Of a stretch of 64,000 nucleotides of DNA, positions 31,289-42,289 are shown piece by piece. The DNA is from Perca fluviatilis. Its lineage: Eukaryota; Chordata; Actinopteri; Perciformes; Percidae. The notes beneath the pieces are model-generated. The model was not told the origin of the DNA and searched no databases. It was given only the letters and a program-made list of their open reading frames with translations. Within the stretch, counting starts at the first letter, position 1. Every line of letters begins with the position of its first letter. A program made the translations under genes and the position numbers. Where the stretch lies: contig NC_053112.1 of NCBI RefSeq assembly GCF_010015445.1, forward strand, positions 814,812 to 878,811, given 5' to 3'.

Positions 31289-31569
31289 TAGGTAAGCTAT
31301 TCTGTTCTTAGGCTACTGTATACTGTATGTGACTATCAGATTGTAGCCATATTTCTGCTAGATATTTTTTTAATTAAACTTTAATATTAATTTATACAAT
31401 TGCAATGCCTTGATTTTAGTAAAGTTAGTACACAGTCATAGCCATAAATGCAATGGTACTAATAATTGGCTTAATTTCTTTCGGTGTTTCGGTTTCGGTT
31501 TTCGGTCTTGGTTTCCTCTTTTTTCGGTTTTCGGTTTCGGCCAAGAATTTTCATTTCGGTGCATCACTA
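30718..31569 (+). mobile_element. hAT transposon, internally deleted
   Basis: The ends are TAGGGATGCACCGAA and its imperfect complement TTCGGTGCATCACTA. The 8-bp target duplication GCGTACAT is present at 30710-30717 and 31570-31577, exactly as expected for hAT. Subterminal TTTTCGG/CCGAAA repeats are dense at both ends. A 126-codon piece of transposase remains. Confidence 0.92.
30918..31295 (+). pseudogene. hAT (ZBED-like) transposase C-terminal fragment
   Basis: FSEICSDPLHFIATVLDPRY and KDHYLDAEIKQGAREMIQA match the segment before the C-terminal dimerisation region of ZBED-type hAT transposases. The first part of the protein with the zinc finger and the DDE core is missing. The frame runs into an (AAT)n repeat that gives poly-Asn (31256-31288). 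It is non-functional. Confidence 0.75.
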
Positions 31570-32099
31570 GCGTACATGGATCAGCCTCTTATCTTGCCCT
31601 GTACACGCCCATTTTAAACCATAAATAGTCAATGCAAAGAACCTCGTGAATGCTGATCAGTATATGAATGACACTGGCAGTTGTTACACCGAATCATGAT
31701 GACTGGCGGAGGAAAAGCAAAAAACTTCTTAGACGTTCAGGAATTGCTGCAAATCCTGTTTTCTGACCCATCCACCACCCCGGCCAACCTCCCTGCGCGG
31801 ACTTTCGCCTTATCAATACTACTCGCTACCGTCAGCGTTCTGTGATCACGAAATATGCTTCCCATTAAAATGCATTGCTTTCAATTTCGTAATTGCCACA
31901 CGAAATAAACATTATTTACGTAACCTGTCCACGACTTAATAGATTCAATAACGTAACCATATAACGAACTGCCATTTGACTGGGCTAGGCATTACGGCAC
32001 TCAGATGTATCTAATAAGATTTAACAGAACTATATATTATATCCAAACAAGGCTTAGTGATAAAGTTGATTATATATAATATTTATTTTAAAAAAACAC

Positions 32100-32354
32100 T
32101 TAGCTCTCTGACATTTCCCTCTGGAAACAGCCGGTTTCCCCTAGAGTGGTAAGGACCTGTATTTGGACCAGGATGGCACGGTTCCGGTGCGTTGCCCTCT
32201 CTACTGGACCCAATTCAGTACATAGATCCAAGAGCTCAGCTTTAGAGAATCTAAATCTGCATATTAGCCAGTTATCGTCATGGTCCCTGAAGTCTCTTTT
32301 TCTCGTGATTTTTCCATTAGCGTAGTCCTCCTGCAGGGCCAGCAATGCCATCAT
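32100..32354 (-). pseudogene. Harbinger transposase N-terminal fragment (HARBI1-like)
   Basis: The 84-residue frame reads MMALLALQEDYANGKITRKR, WLICRFRFSKAELLDLCTEL and RAILVQIQVLTTL. This is the N-terminal helical segment of fish HARBI1-like transposases, ahead of the DDE core. It breaks off after CFQREMSES. The DDE part is not found; the TTAA foldback lies just beyond. Confidence 0.8.
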
Positions 32355-32480
32355 GCAGCATTACGCACCCCACCCCGAGATACAATTTGAAGATGAAATA
32401 AAGTATAATAGGCAAACACACTTTTCTTCATGCATGTTTTGTCACAAACAGTATTGAAGTTCAGACTGAACGTTAGGATA

Positions 32481-33160
32481 TTAAAGGAACACGCCGACTT
32501 ATTGGGAATTTATCTTATTCACCGTAACCCCCAGAGTAAGACAAGTCCATACATACCCTTCTCATCTCCGTGCATGCTGTAACGTTGTCTGACGGTTCCA
32601 GCATTAGCTTAGCCCAGCACAGAACCTGCAGGTAACTGGTTCCAACTAGCCTACTGCTCCGAATTGTGACAAAAGTGACAAAATAAACATGTCCATATTT
32701 ACATGTTGTGATTTGTAGAGTCGCAGGCGGTAGTACAAAAACAACGTAACATGAGACACAGCCATCTTCTAACAGTAAACAAACCCGGAACTATATTCTC
32801 AGACAGGCTTGCTGCGAGCATATCACTCCACCAAAGTACTATATTCTTCCGCCTGAGAATATAGTTCCCGGTTTTTTACAGTTAGAAGATGGCTGTGTCT
32901 CAGTTACGTGTTTTTGTACCGCCTTACGATAAATCACAACATGTAAATAGGAGTGTGTTGGCGTTATTTTGTCACTTATTCGGAGCAGTAGGATTACTGG
33001 AACCATTCACCTGCATGTTCTGTGCTGGCCTGATGCCGCTGGAGCCGTCAGACAGCCTTACAGCACGCACGGAGATGAGAAGGGTATGTATGGACTAGGT
33101 CTAACTATGGGGGTTACGGTGAATAAGCTAAATTCCCAATAAGTCAGTGTGTTCCTTTAA
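32481..33160. mobile_element. TTAA-flanked foldback MITE, family 1
   Basis: The whole 680 bp is one inverted repeat: arms of about 310 bp (TTAAAGGAACACGCCGACTT at the left, its complement ending GTGTTCCTTTAA at the right) fold around a short centre near 32820. TTAA stands at both ends (32481-32484, 33157-33160). The arms match along their length with scattered differences. The 69-codon plus frame at 32889 is a chance frame in one arm. Confidence 0.88.
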
Positions 33161-33785
33161 GGGTAACGATTGCGCGAGATCTTAACGGCTTTATTTTGAG
33201 ACTTTGACATTTGATGATATATGCACAGTTTTAAAGACAGATATTTAGTTATTTACACTGTGTTCTGCAGCTATCCAATGGTAGGGTATTTGATGCCATC
33301 CTGTATTCCATGCAGTCGGGCCATCCCCTCCCCCCGCGCTCCGTAGCGGACAATGTGACGGCGAGACAGTGCCGATTAAATATTAAGAACACATTTTTAT
33401 TTAAGATTTGAGTTGGAGGTGTTTATGGAACAGTTATCACTCAGTACAAGCACAAATAACACTGCTGGATTTAATCTTCATGGTAATGTGGATGATATGA
33501 TGTGAAAGAAATGTGCATGAGGCATCAATACTAGAAAATATTACGAATAATTTTATTCGCATTTACTCACTGCAGCCTGACTTCAGTTCACCACCTCACC
33601 ATCTGCGTCGCCAACTCCTATTTTGTCTCCAAAATGTGCGTACGCATGGGTCAGAGTTTGTGTGGAGGACTGCACATTATCCCGTCAAGTTTGTTTTTTA
33701 TAAATCACAACCTTTGCGTGGAAGTGGCGTACGCACATTTTCAGCCCCGTTTTGTGCGTACGCCACGTTTATAAATGAGACCCCT

Positions 33786-34690
33786 GCTGATGCAACTTGT
33801 GCACTCGGCAGCAACACATTCTCCAGCTGTAAACAATGCCATGAACCATGCATCATTTAAGATTGTAAACAGATTTTATAGAAAGAAAAAAAACATTAAC
33901 ATTTATTTCAGTGTAGTCTATTTTTTGTAACATTACTGTAAGTCTCCCCGAACCTCCTTCACGAATGGGAAAGGAGTTGTGCTGCTCCTGAATTTTTCTT
34001 TAACAGTTATGTGTGTATACGTATAAATGTGTAGAAAATAAAATGTGTACAAACCAGGGGTTAAAATGGGTCGGAATGATCCGGAATGATGTTCCGGCAC
34101 CTTGGATTATTGCCAGTTTCATACATTGCTGTTTGCCATTTGTTTAAAATAACAACAAATAACCATTCCAGCGCACAGCTGTGAGTCCATCAACAAGACA
34201 AGTGTCTGTGGTGAGTTCACACTGTAATAAAAGCAGGACAGTCGCCTACTATCTGTTTAAATATGATGATGTTGCCGGTAGCCAACTGGTTACAAATAGG
34301 CTCGTTATCGACACTGTAACGTGCTGCAGGTCTGTTGTTTTTAGCTGAGGTAGAAAGAGAATATTCTGTTAAAACAGATCGGTGAGGCTGTTCTGTTCTT
34401 ATTGTTCCCTGTGATCTCCATGAAGTATGTAGCTGCGGTATGTTTTATGTGGATTGACTGCGTCAGACTCAGTTTAATATTTTGACCTTTGCAATGCTGT
34501 AACTTAGGAGGCAATTTGTCCTTGTGTGCTCTGATTAATTTGGCATGCAGTTATCACACCAGAAATTATTTAATTTTAATAAAAACTCAACTCCTGGCTG
34601 TTTTGAAAGAAACACCCATATTTAGAAGAAGTAGATTTGTCCCTCTTAAAAAATACAAAAGAACCCAGTCCCTAAAGATGTAAAAATAAT
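33786..34690. other. Intergenic or intronic DNA, nothing recognised
   Basis: AT-rich, no domain-bearing frame, no repeat signature I know. Confidence 0.4.
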
Positions 34691-36390
34691 TAAAGCTGTG
34701 AGCAGCGATGGACGGGCCCTCGCGCATCTGCGCGCATCGGGGTTACCGGCGGACGCCGCTCCTTGCGACCGTGCATTTGCGCGGCACTCAGACGCCGCAA
34801 ATAGTCAACGATGAATAGGGAACTCCCTGCCGAGTTCAACGATACCTCACACAAGACTCTACGTCATATGGTTCATTAGCTGTGAAAAGGGGCGTGGCTA
34901 AAGCGTAGGGGGCGGGTTAAACCATCACCAATTAAAAAGGGAGTCTCTGCTGAGTTCAATGATACCTCACATAAGACTCTACCTTAAACGGGTCAAAAGT
35001 TATGAAAGGGGGCGTGGCTTCAGCATAGGGGGCGGGGCAAACCATGACCAATGAATAAGGAAGTCTCTGCTGAGTTCGTTGATATGTCACATAAGACTCT
35101 GCTTTAAACGGGTCAAAAGTTATGAAAGGGGGCGTGGCTTAACCATAAGGGGCGGGGCAAACCATGACCAATGAATAAGGAAGTCTCTGCTGAGTTCGTT
35201 GATATGTCACATAAGACTCTGCTTTAAACAGGTCAAAAGTTATGAAAGGGGGCGTGGCTTAACCATAAGGGGCGGGCCAAACCATGACCAATGGAAAAAA
35301 AAGTCTCTGCTGAGTTCGTTGATACCTCACATAAGACTATACCTTAAACGGGTCACAAGTTATGAAAGGGGTCGTGGCTTAAGTATAAGGGGGCGGGCCA
35401 AACCATCAGCAATGAAGAAGGAACTCTCTGCTGAGTTCAATGACACCTCACACAAGACTCTACCTTAAACATATAAGGCGCGTTTCCTGTTGCCAGCAGG
35501 GGGCGCTATCACCAAAAGATAATTTTGGCCTGTAGGTGTCCTCAGGCCTGGACCCTTGTGATTTTTGAGAAATTTCGGGCAGATACGACCACGTACACTC
35601 AAGTTACAACAACTTCTTTGTTCATCGCTAAACACTCAAAATGGCGGCCACGCCACGCCCACACCGTCTGACGAAAAGTTTTTCTTTTAATAACTTTTCA
35701 TCGTTAAGGTGTTGGGATGGTCCAGACCAAGTTTGAAGTCCATTGGATGAAATCTCTAGGAGGAGTTCGTTGACTTTTAGGCCTACTTCCTGTTGCCACT
35801 AGGGGGCGCTATGACTTTAAGTAAGTATCGGCCTTTATTTGTCCTCAGGGTTGGACTCTTATGAATCCTGAAAAGTTTCGACCCAGTTGGACAAGGTACA
35901 CTCGAGTTACACCCACTTCCTGTTTCGGCGGCGAAACGCACAAAATGGCCGCCCCGCCACGGCCACGCCCTATGACGAAAAGTTTTTCTTTTAACAACTT
36001 TTCATCTTTAACATCTTAAGATGGCACAGACAGAGTTTGAAGTTGATGGGATGAAATCTCTAGGAGGAGTTCGTTAAAGTACGACATGTGGAAATGGCCA
36101 AAATCGCACAAATTTCAAACTTTGAAATCAAAATGGCGGACTTCCTGTTGGGTTTAGGGTATGGCTCTAATGGAGTCTTTTGTACATCTTGACATGTTAC
36201 ATATGTGTACCAAGTTTCGTGAGTCTACGTTAAACACACCGCAGGGGCTCAATTTGGTGATTTTTTGAATATGTTAAGCCCCTCAAAAAGGCAATTCATT
36301 TGACGGGAAAAGAATAGAAAGAAAGAAAGAAACAATAATTCCTTCAGTTTCAATAGGGCCTTCGCCGCTGTCGGCGCTCGGGCCCTAATG
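34691..36390 (+). repeat. Unclassified 1.7 kb repeat with GGGCCC near both ends
   Basis: The unit begins AAAGCTGTGAGCAGCGATGG, ACGGGCCCTCGCG and ends CCTTCAGTTTCAATAGGGCC, TTCGCCGC...CTCGGGCCCTAA. A second copy lies inverted at 58208-59600 with the same two ends. Shared inner phrases are GGGGGCGCTAT, AAATCTCTAGGAGGAGTTCG, AACTTTTCAT and CACAAAATGGCCGCC-like stretches. It holds a 120-bp minisatellite. No protein frame is present. The class of the element is not clear to me. Confidence 0.75.
34811..35485. repeat. 120-bp minisatellite, about 5.5 copies
   Basis: The unit (GTCTCTGCTGAGTTC, GATA.CTCACATAAGACTCT, TTAAACGGGTCAAAAGTTAT, GAAAGGGGGCGTGGCTTA, GGGGCGGGCAAACCATGACC in order) recurs with starts near 34821, 34941, 35061, 35181, 35301 and 35422. 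The middle copies are nearly identical and the outer ones more diverged. In the copy at 58-59.6 kb only about two related units are seen. Confidence 0.88.
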
Positions 36391-36874
36391 AAGTGTTAGA
36401 CGCTCAACAACTTACACCCCAGTTATGTTGTGACCCCAGATATATTGTGACCCCCCCCCCCCCATTGTTTTAACAAAACCTACAGCCTTTGTAACAGGTG
36501 AACTAGCTGTTACCAAGATGTTAGGGTTCCCCCACCTGCCAGGTCCCACTTAACCTGGCAGGTGGGGTTTAGTCTGCTGCTCTGAGGCTGTGGAACGCTC
36601 TCCCTGACCACCCGAGGACCCCACAGTCTACAGATGTTTTAAACGAAACCTAAAATTTGATCCGCGATGTGTAACGTCACTGTCGGCTGCAGCGGCGCAG
36701 CCTGAAGCAGCGACCTGAACAATGAACGGGATGTGAGATAACGTTATTCGCTGTGAAACAAAGTCAGTCCAGAGGGGAAGTATAACTTACTTCTTGCAGC
36801 CTGTGTGTTTTAGCGCCATCCTGTGGTGTTCAAAGGATGAGTTGGAAATAATAAATCCACATTTCCTTTTTGAT
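36391..36874. other. Spacer with a possible LINE C-terminal remnant
   Basis: A C17-like run lies at 36449-36465. At 36575-36650 the plus strand reads ALRLWNALPDHPRTPQSTD, resembling the C-terminal LWN.LP block of LINE ORF2, too short to assign. The remainder is unremarkable. Confidence 0.35.
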
Positions 36875-37783
36875 TTAAAGTGATGGTTCGGAGTAATTTC
36901 ACCCTACGGTCCTTTGCACCATGAGCTCGAGCCAAACACCCCCCCAGAAGCTTTTTTTTCACCTGGGTCTAACATTGGGAGAGTTAGCGTAGCGTAGCGT
37001 TATCAGCTTAATAGCTTAGCGCAGGGGCTAATGGATCCAGTGATGTATCTTGTAAATGACCCCACTAATAATGCCCGAAATGATACCAAACTTCAACACT
37101 AGTACAAATAGGTTATGTACTCATAAAACGATGGATTGGAAAGTTTGTAAGTACACCAGAAGTTTATGAAAACTTGCCTGCTGGCTTCTGCTCTCTGCTG
37201 TTGTTGTTGATGCTGCCGGCAGTTAGACGAGTGCTTAGGGCTGTCTACAAATTACAACACCGAAAAGAGATGCAACAAAAATATTTATTAATTTAATGAT
37301 TAAATAAGGTAATGTCTCCAAACTTACCTCAATTATAACTTGTCTCCTGCTAGTTATACTACAGCACTTACTTTAAAAGAAAAAAAATTAAATATTTTTG
37401 TTGCACCTCTTTTCGGTGTTGTAATTTGTAGACGGCCCTAAGCACTCAGCTTACTGCAGGTAGCAGCAGCAGCAGCAGAAGAGAGCAGGCAAGTGTTCAT
37501 AAACTTCTGGTGTACTTACAAACTTTCCAATCCATCGTTTTATGAGTGCATAACCTGTTTGTACTAGTGTAGAAGTTTGGTATCATTTTGGGCATTATTA
37601 GTGGGGTCATTTACGAAATACATCACTGGATCCATTAGCCCCTGCGCTAAGCTATTCAGCTGATAACGCTACGCTAACTCTCCCAATGTTTGACCCAGGT
37701 GAAAAAAGCTTCTGGGGGGGTGTTTGGCTCGAGGTCATGGTGCAAAGGACCCTAGGGTGAAATTACTCCGAACCATCACTTAA
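36875..37783. mobile_element. TTAA-flanked foldback MITE, family 2, copy 1
   Basis: Two arms of about 400 bp form an inverted repeat: AAAGTGATGGTTCGGAGTAA...CCTTTGCACCATGA at the left and the complement ending GGTTCGGAGT-complement ACTCCGAACCATCACTT at the right. TTAA lies at 36875-36878 and 37780-37783. A second copy is at 56274-57118. No coding capacity. Confidence 0.9.
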
Positions 37784-37900
37784 ATGTAACGCATTCACTT
37801 AGAACATTAAACAGACAGTTTCACCGGAACTCCTTTAGTAGGTGTCCTATATCACTTTTTAATGGACACCCTGCAGCCAATCAGAATCAAGTATTCACTC
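37784..37900. other. Short spacer between the foldback and LINE A
   Basis: Nothing recognised. Confidence 0.3.
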
Positions 37901-38037
37901 AGACCATGGTATAATATTGATTATATGATAGGTAAATCTGATGAATATGAAGAGAAGCAGAGAAAAGCAGGGGTGCTGTGTCTGCAGCTATATACCCTGC
38001 CCCGCCGGGTTAGGCGTACAATGCAACTCCTCACTCC

Positions 38038-39850
38038 TTAACTATAAGCTTTATCAAAGAGGAGAGTTGTCAGTTTAGTCTTAAATGTGGTGACGGTGTC
38101 TGCCCCCTGAACCCAGATTGGGAGCTGGTTCCACAGGAGAGGAGCCTGATAGCTGAAGGCTCTGGCTCCCACTCTACTTTTAGAGACTCTGGGAACGACA
38201 AGTAACTCTGCATTCTGGGAGCGCAGTGCTCTAGTGGGACAATAAGGTACTAGGAGCTCCTCAAAATATGATGGTGCTTGACCATTTAGAGCATTGTAGG
38301 TCAGGAGAAGGATTTTAAATTCAATCCTGGATTTTACAGGAAGCCAATGCAGAGAAGCTAATATAGGAGAAATATGATCTCTTTTCTTAGTTTTTGTAAG
38401 AACACGTGCTGCAGCATTCTGGATCAGCTGGAGAGTCTTAAGGGACTTATTTGAGCATCCTGATAATAGGGAATTACAATAGTCCAGCCTGGAAGTAACG
38501 AATGCATGGACTAGTTTTTCAGCATCGTTATGAGACAGGATATTCCTAATTTTAGCAATGTCACAAAGATGAAAAAAAGCTGTTCTAGAGGTTTGTTTTA
38601 AGTGGGTGTTAAAGGATATTTCCTGATCAAAAATAACTCCTAGATTTTTAACAGTAGTGCTGGAGGCCAGGGCAATACCATCCAGAGTAATTATATCTTC
38701 GGATAATGAGGTTCGGAGGTGTTTAGGGCCCAGCACAACATCTTCAGTTTTGTTTGAGTTTAACATCAGAAAATTGTAGGTCATCCAGGATTTTATATCT
38801 TTAATGCATACTTGAAGTTTAGCTAACTGACTGGTTTCGTCTGGCTTGATTGATAAGTATAACTGGGTGTCATCCGCATAACAGTGAAAGTTAATAGAGT
38901 GTTTCCTAATAATATTACCAAGAGGAAGCATATAAGGAGAATAGAATTGGTTCAAGCACTGAGCCTTGTGGAATGCCATGGCTAACTTGAATGCACCTGG
39001 AGGATTTATTGTTAACATTAACAAATTGAGATTGGTCAGAGAAATAGGATTTAAACCAGCTTAGAGCAATTCCTTTAATGCCAACTAAATGTTCCAATCT
39101 CTGTAACAGGATGGTATGGTCAATAGTGTCAAATGCAGCACTAAGCTCTAATAAGACAAGTACGGAAACAAGTCCTTTGTCTGCAGCAGTTAGAAGGTCG
39201 TTAGTCATTTTCACCAGTGCCGTCTCTGTGCTATGATGCTTTCTAAATCCTGACTGAAAGTCCTCAAATAAACTATTGCTATGTAGAAAATCACATAACT
39301 GATTGGCAACTACCTTCTCAAGGATCTTGGAGAGAAATGGAAGGTTAGATATAGGTCTATAGTTGGCTAAGACCTCAGGATCGAGGGTGGGTTTTTTCAG
39401 CAGAGGTTTTATCACAGCTACTTTAAATGATTGCGGTTACATCACTGTTAATAGAGACATATTGATCATATCTAGCAACGAAGTGTTAACCATGGGTAAC
39501 GGTTCTTTAAGTAGCCTCGTTGGGATGGGGTCTAAGAGACAGGTAGTTGGCTTTGCTGAAGAGACCTTTAACATTAATTGTTGAGGGTTTATAGGATAAA
39601 AGCAGTTTAAGTATATGTCAGGTCTAGTCGTTCTTTCTAGCAGTCTGTCATTTAAAGGTGAACCGTTAGAGGTTGAGGGCAAGAGGTGATGAATAGTATC
39701 TCTAATTGTTTTTATTTTATCATTAAAGAAGCTCATGAAGTAATCACTACTCAGAGTTATCGGAATAGAAGGCTCAGTAGAGCTGTGGCTATCTGTCAGC
39801 CTGGCTACATTGCTGAAAAGAAACCTTGGGTTGTTCTTATTTTCTTCCAT
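38038..39850 (-). pseudogene. LINE A reverse transcriptase and C-terminal domain
   Basis: Frames 39850-39437, 39415-38915 and 39024-38038 carry [74 protein letters not shown] and [20 protein letters not shown]. The catalytic [10 protein letters not shown] comes next, then [20 protein letters not shown] and [20 protein letters not shown], to the natural C-terminus LLFDKAYS. A frameshift near 38920-39020 lies between palm block B and YADD. This is among the best preserved LINE ORF2 regions in the window. Confidence 0.9.
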
Positions 39851-40202
39851 CAGTGATAAATAATAGTCTGATCTGGCCTTTCTTAGGGCCTTCCTATATG
39901 TTTTCAGACTGTCTTGCCAATCTAAACGAGATTCTTCTATCTTGGTGGAACGCCATTTACTTTCAAGTTTTCACGAGATTTGCCTAAATTTTACGAGTTT
40001 GGGAGTTATACCAAGGTGCTAGTTTCTTTTGCTTCATCGTCTTCTTTTTGAGGGGAGCAACACAGTCTAAAGTAGTCCGCAGGCAGGCCGTAGCACCATC
40101 TACACAATTATCAATTTGAGAGGGACTAAAGTTTACATAAAGGTCCTCTGTTTTATTAAAGCACGGTAATGAGTTTAGTGCTGTTGGAATAGCTTCCTTA
40201 AA

Positions 40203-41220
40203 TTAAGCTATAGCACTGTCAGATAGGCATCTAGCGTAGAGGCTTTTATCTAATTTTGTATAATCGGGTATTAAGAATTCGAAAGTTATTAAGAAGTGGT
40301 CTGATAATAAACGATTTTGCGGGAATACTATTACATCTTCAATTTTGATGCCATATGCCAGCACAAGGTCGAGGGTCTGGTTAAAACAGTGCGTAGCCTC
40401 ACGCACACTCTGACTAAAACCCAATTGAATCTAGTAGTGAGTTGAAAGCAGTACTAAAGCTATTGCTGTTAAGTCCACATGGATATTAAAATCACCTACA
40501 ATATATAGATAGATAAAAACTCTGAGAATTCCGATAAAAATTCAGAATATGGATCTGGTGCATCAACAAATATAATTGGCTGTACTTTTTTCCGTGTTGG
40601 ATGTTGAAGATTAAGAACAAGGCTTTAAAAAGAGTTATAATTTAGTTTAGGTTTAGGATTAATTAACAGGCTTGAATCAAATATGGCGGCATCTCCCCGT
40701 CTTCGGCCTGAGCCTCTAGGAATTTGAGTATTAATATGACCGGGATGAGTCGCTTCATTTAGACTAACATATTCTTCATGGCCCAGCCATGTTTCAGTAA
40801 GACAGAATAGATCAATTTGATTATGGGATATCAATTTGTTTACTACTACTGCTTTAGAAGACAGAGATCTGATATTTAGTAGTCCACATCTAATTTTCCT
40901 ATTCTGTTCTATCATTGCAGTGGTAGTTTTAATTCCAATTAGGTTGTTTAGTATTGCCCCTCTTTTGGTTGCCTTTGATTTAACTGATCTGAGTCGAGGA
41001 ACAGACACGTCTCATTTTTTGGGACAGGCTGTGGCTGACGTGAGCTGGATGCTAAATTGACTAAGTTTGCAGTCAATTTCTTATTACTTAGGGGATTCAC
41101 CACTTTGTATGGTCTGTTGTTGATTATAACTGAAATAGTACTAGTACTAAATGTTACCCTGCAGAAAACATTTTCAGATTCATCCACTTGTAAAGTGCCA
41201 TTAGAATACCTGGGGGGCAT
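40203..41220 (-). pseudogene. LINE A ORF1/ORF2 joint and endonuclease, broken
   Basis: Frames 41220-40948, 41008-40625 and 40424-40203 hold, in order, a conserved segment (NNRPYKVVNPLSNKKLTANL), the start of the endonuclease ([33 protein letters not shown]) and its end (FNQTLDLVLAYGIKIEDVIV, LLSDHFLITFEF). The middle blocks (YRPP, GDFNIH) fall in damaged sequence near 40480-40600. The nuclease cannot be made. Confidence 0.78.
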
Positions 41221-41246
41221 GAATCTGTGATATTTTCAACAGAATG

Positions 41247-41852
41247 TCAATACTTAACTTTCAGTGTTGTCGTTATGTTATCAGATAGCAGCCTGGCTCC
41301 ATGTCGGTTTGGGTGGAGACCATCATGCTTCAGCAGGCTGGGCATTTCCCAGAACAAGTTGAAGTTGTCAACATAGGGAATGCTGAGGGAAGTGCAGAGT
41401 GGTTCCAGCCAGGTGTGGAGCCAGAACAGTGTGGACCATCTCACAGCACAGTTCCTGTAGGTAGGTAGAGGCCCAGAGATGATGATCCGTTTTCCTCTGC
41501 CCATCAGGGTGGTGATGAGAGTGGTGAAGTCTCTCCGGAGTGCTGTCGACCGTCCCTCTCTGATGTCGTTTGTGCCCTCATGCACGATGATGTTGTCGAC
41601 CTTAGCGTGGCAGGCGAGGATGCTTAGAAGTTTGTGCTGGATGTCACGGACCTTGGCACCAGGGAAGCAGTAGAACTTGGAGGGACCGTTATGTGAAGGG
41701 GGAATGTAGAGGTCCCCGATGACCAGCGTGGAAGTTGTTGAGTCCGAGGGGGGGCAGGATTGAGGGCGGGCCGACTGTGTGGATGGACCAGGATGAGTGG
41801 GACGTGGCAGAGAAGGGTTTCCACAGAGCAGAGGGAACTCCTCATCGTTCAT
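41247..41852 (-). CDS. LINE A ORF1 with SGNH/GDSL-type esterase domain
   Basis: The 201-residue frame starts MNDEEFPLLCGNPSLPRPTH. After a Pro/Ser-rich stretch it has STLVIGDLYIP (block I place, with Gly-Asp but Leu in place of the Ser nucleophile of G-D-S), VHEGTNDIREG (the Gly-X-Asn-Asp block) and KHDGLHPNRHGARLLSDNI (the Asp-X-X-His pair). Esterase-type ORF1 proteins are known in CR1 and L2 LINEs and are thought to bind RNA/lipid. The frame is intact to its stop, but the nucleophile position reads GDL, so this copy is likely not an active esterase. It is 5' of ORF2 as expected. Confidence 0.75.
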   Translation of the reverse strand: MNDEEFPLLCGNPSLPRPTHPGPSTQSARPQSCPPSDSTTSTLVIGDLYIPPSHNGPSKFYCFPGAKVRDIQHKLLSILACHAKVDNIIVHEGTNDIREGRSTALRRDFTTLITTLMGRGKRIIISGPLPTYRNCAVRWSTLFWLHTWLEPLCTSLSIPYVDNFNLFWEMPSLLKHDGLHPNRHGARLLSDNITTTLKVKY

Positions 41853-41909
41853 CAGAATGGTGTAGCGATTTTCCAGTAGTAGAGGTTGGGCTGGGCCTGA
41901 GCGTTTAAC

Positions 41910-42031
41910 TACTTATTGATCTTGATCTTTTTTAATTTTAATTATTGACTTTGATATTTTAATTGCATTATTATATGCTCTGTAGCACTTTGAGAATGGT
42001 GTAATGTAAAGTGCAATACAAATAAAATGTA

Positions 42032-42080
<49 letters not shown>
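41910..42080 (+). repeat. LINE/SINE-type 3' tail with (TTA)n
   Basis: GTAGCACTTTGAGAATGGTG and AATACAAATAAAATGTATTG lead into about 16 TTA units at 42027-42080, the look of a 5'-truncated retroposon 3' end on the plus strand. The family is not determinable. Confidence 0.55.
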
Positions 42081-42082
<2 letters not shown>

Positions 42083-42177
42083 TCACGAAACATTTTGACC
42101 ATGAAAGTCCACATTTAGTGGCCTGTGCTGTGTCCCATTCTAATGCCACTATTCCATCATATACACTTAGCTTCTCA

Positions 42178-42200
42178 CACACACACACACACACACACAT
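42178..42200. repeat. (CA)n microsatellite
   Basis: About eleven CA units just upstream of the TRIM copy 2 acceptor. Confidence 0.8.
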
Positions 42201-42289
42201 GGCTCCATAACACCCACAAATGCACACATTTCTTTTTAAACAAATAATAAGAAGAATTGTCTTTTTAATTACATGTATTTTTTTTGTAG

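Larger units (their letters stand above)
30545..33785 (-). mobile_element. PIF/Harbinger DNA transposon with nested insertions
   Basis: The ends are inverted repeats, AGGGGTCTCATTTATAAA at 30545 and its complement ending at 33785, followed by subterminal GTGCGTA/TACGCAC motifs on both sides. Inside is a minus-strand HARBI1-like transposase remnant (32100-32354). An 852-bp hAT (30718-31569) and a TTAA foldback (32481-33160) are nested in it. I could not identify a clean 3-bp target duplication. The unnested length would be about 1.7 kb. Confidence 0.8.
37900..41890 (-). mobile_element. LINE family A (L2-like), nearly full length, inverted
   Basis: On the minus strand the order is ORF1 with an esterase domain (41852-41247), a short basic segment, endonuclease (41008-40200, broken), RT (39850-38038) and the start of the 3' UTR, which is cut after about 140 bases. 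The plus-strand copy at 46763-50985 and the 3' ends at 1870 and 44690 are the same family. ORF2 is split over at least five frames. Confidence 0.88.

Noticed and set aside
32889..33098. 69-codon plus-strand frame
   Set aside because: It lies wholly in one arm of a foldback MITE.
35199..35468. 89-codon frame with internal repeats
   Set aside because: It only reads through two to three units of the 120-bp minisatellite; no conserved protein is suggested.
34811..35485. CRISPR-like array
   Set aside because: The units are contiguous 120-bp tandem repeats without spacers, in a vertebrate context.
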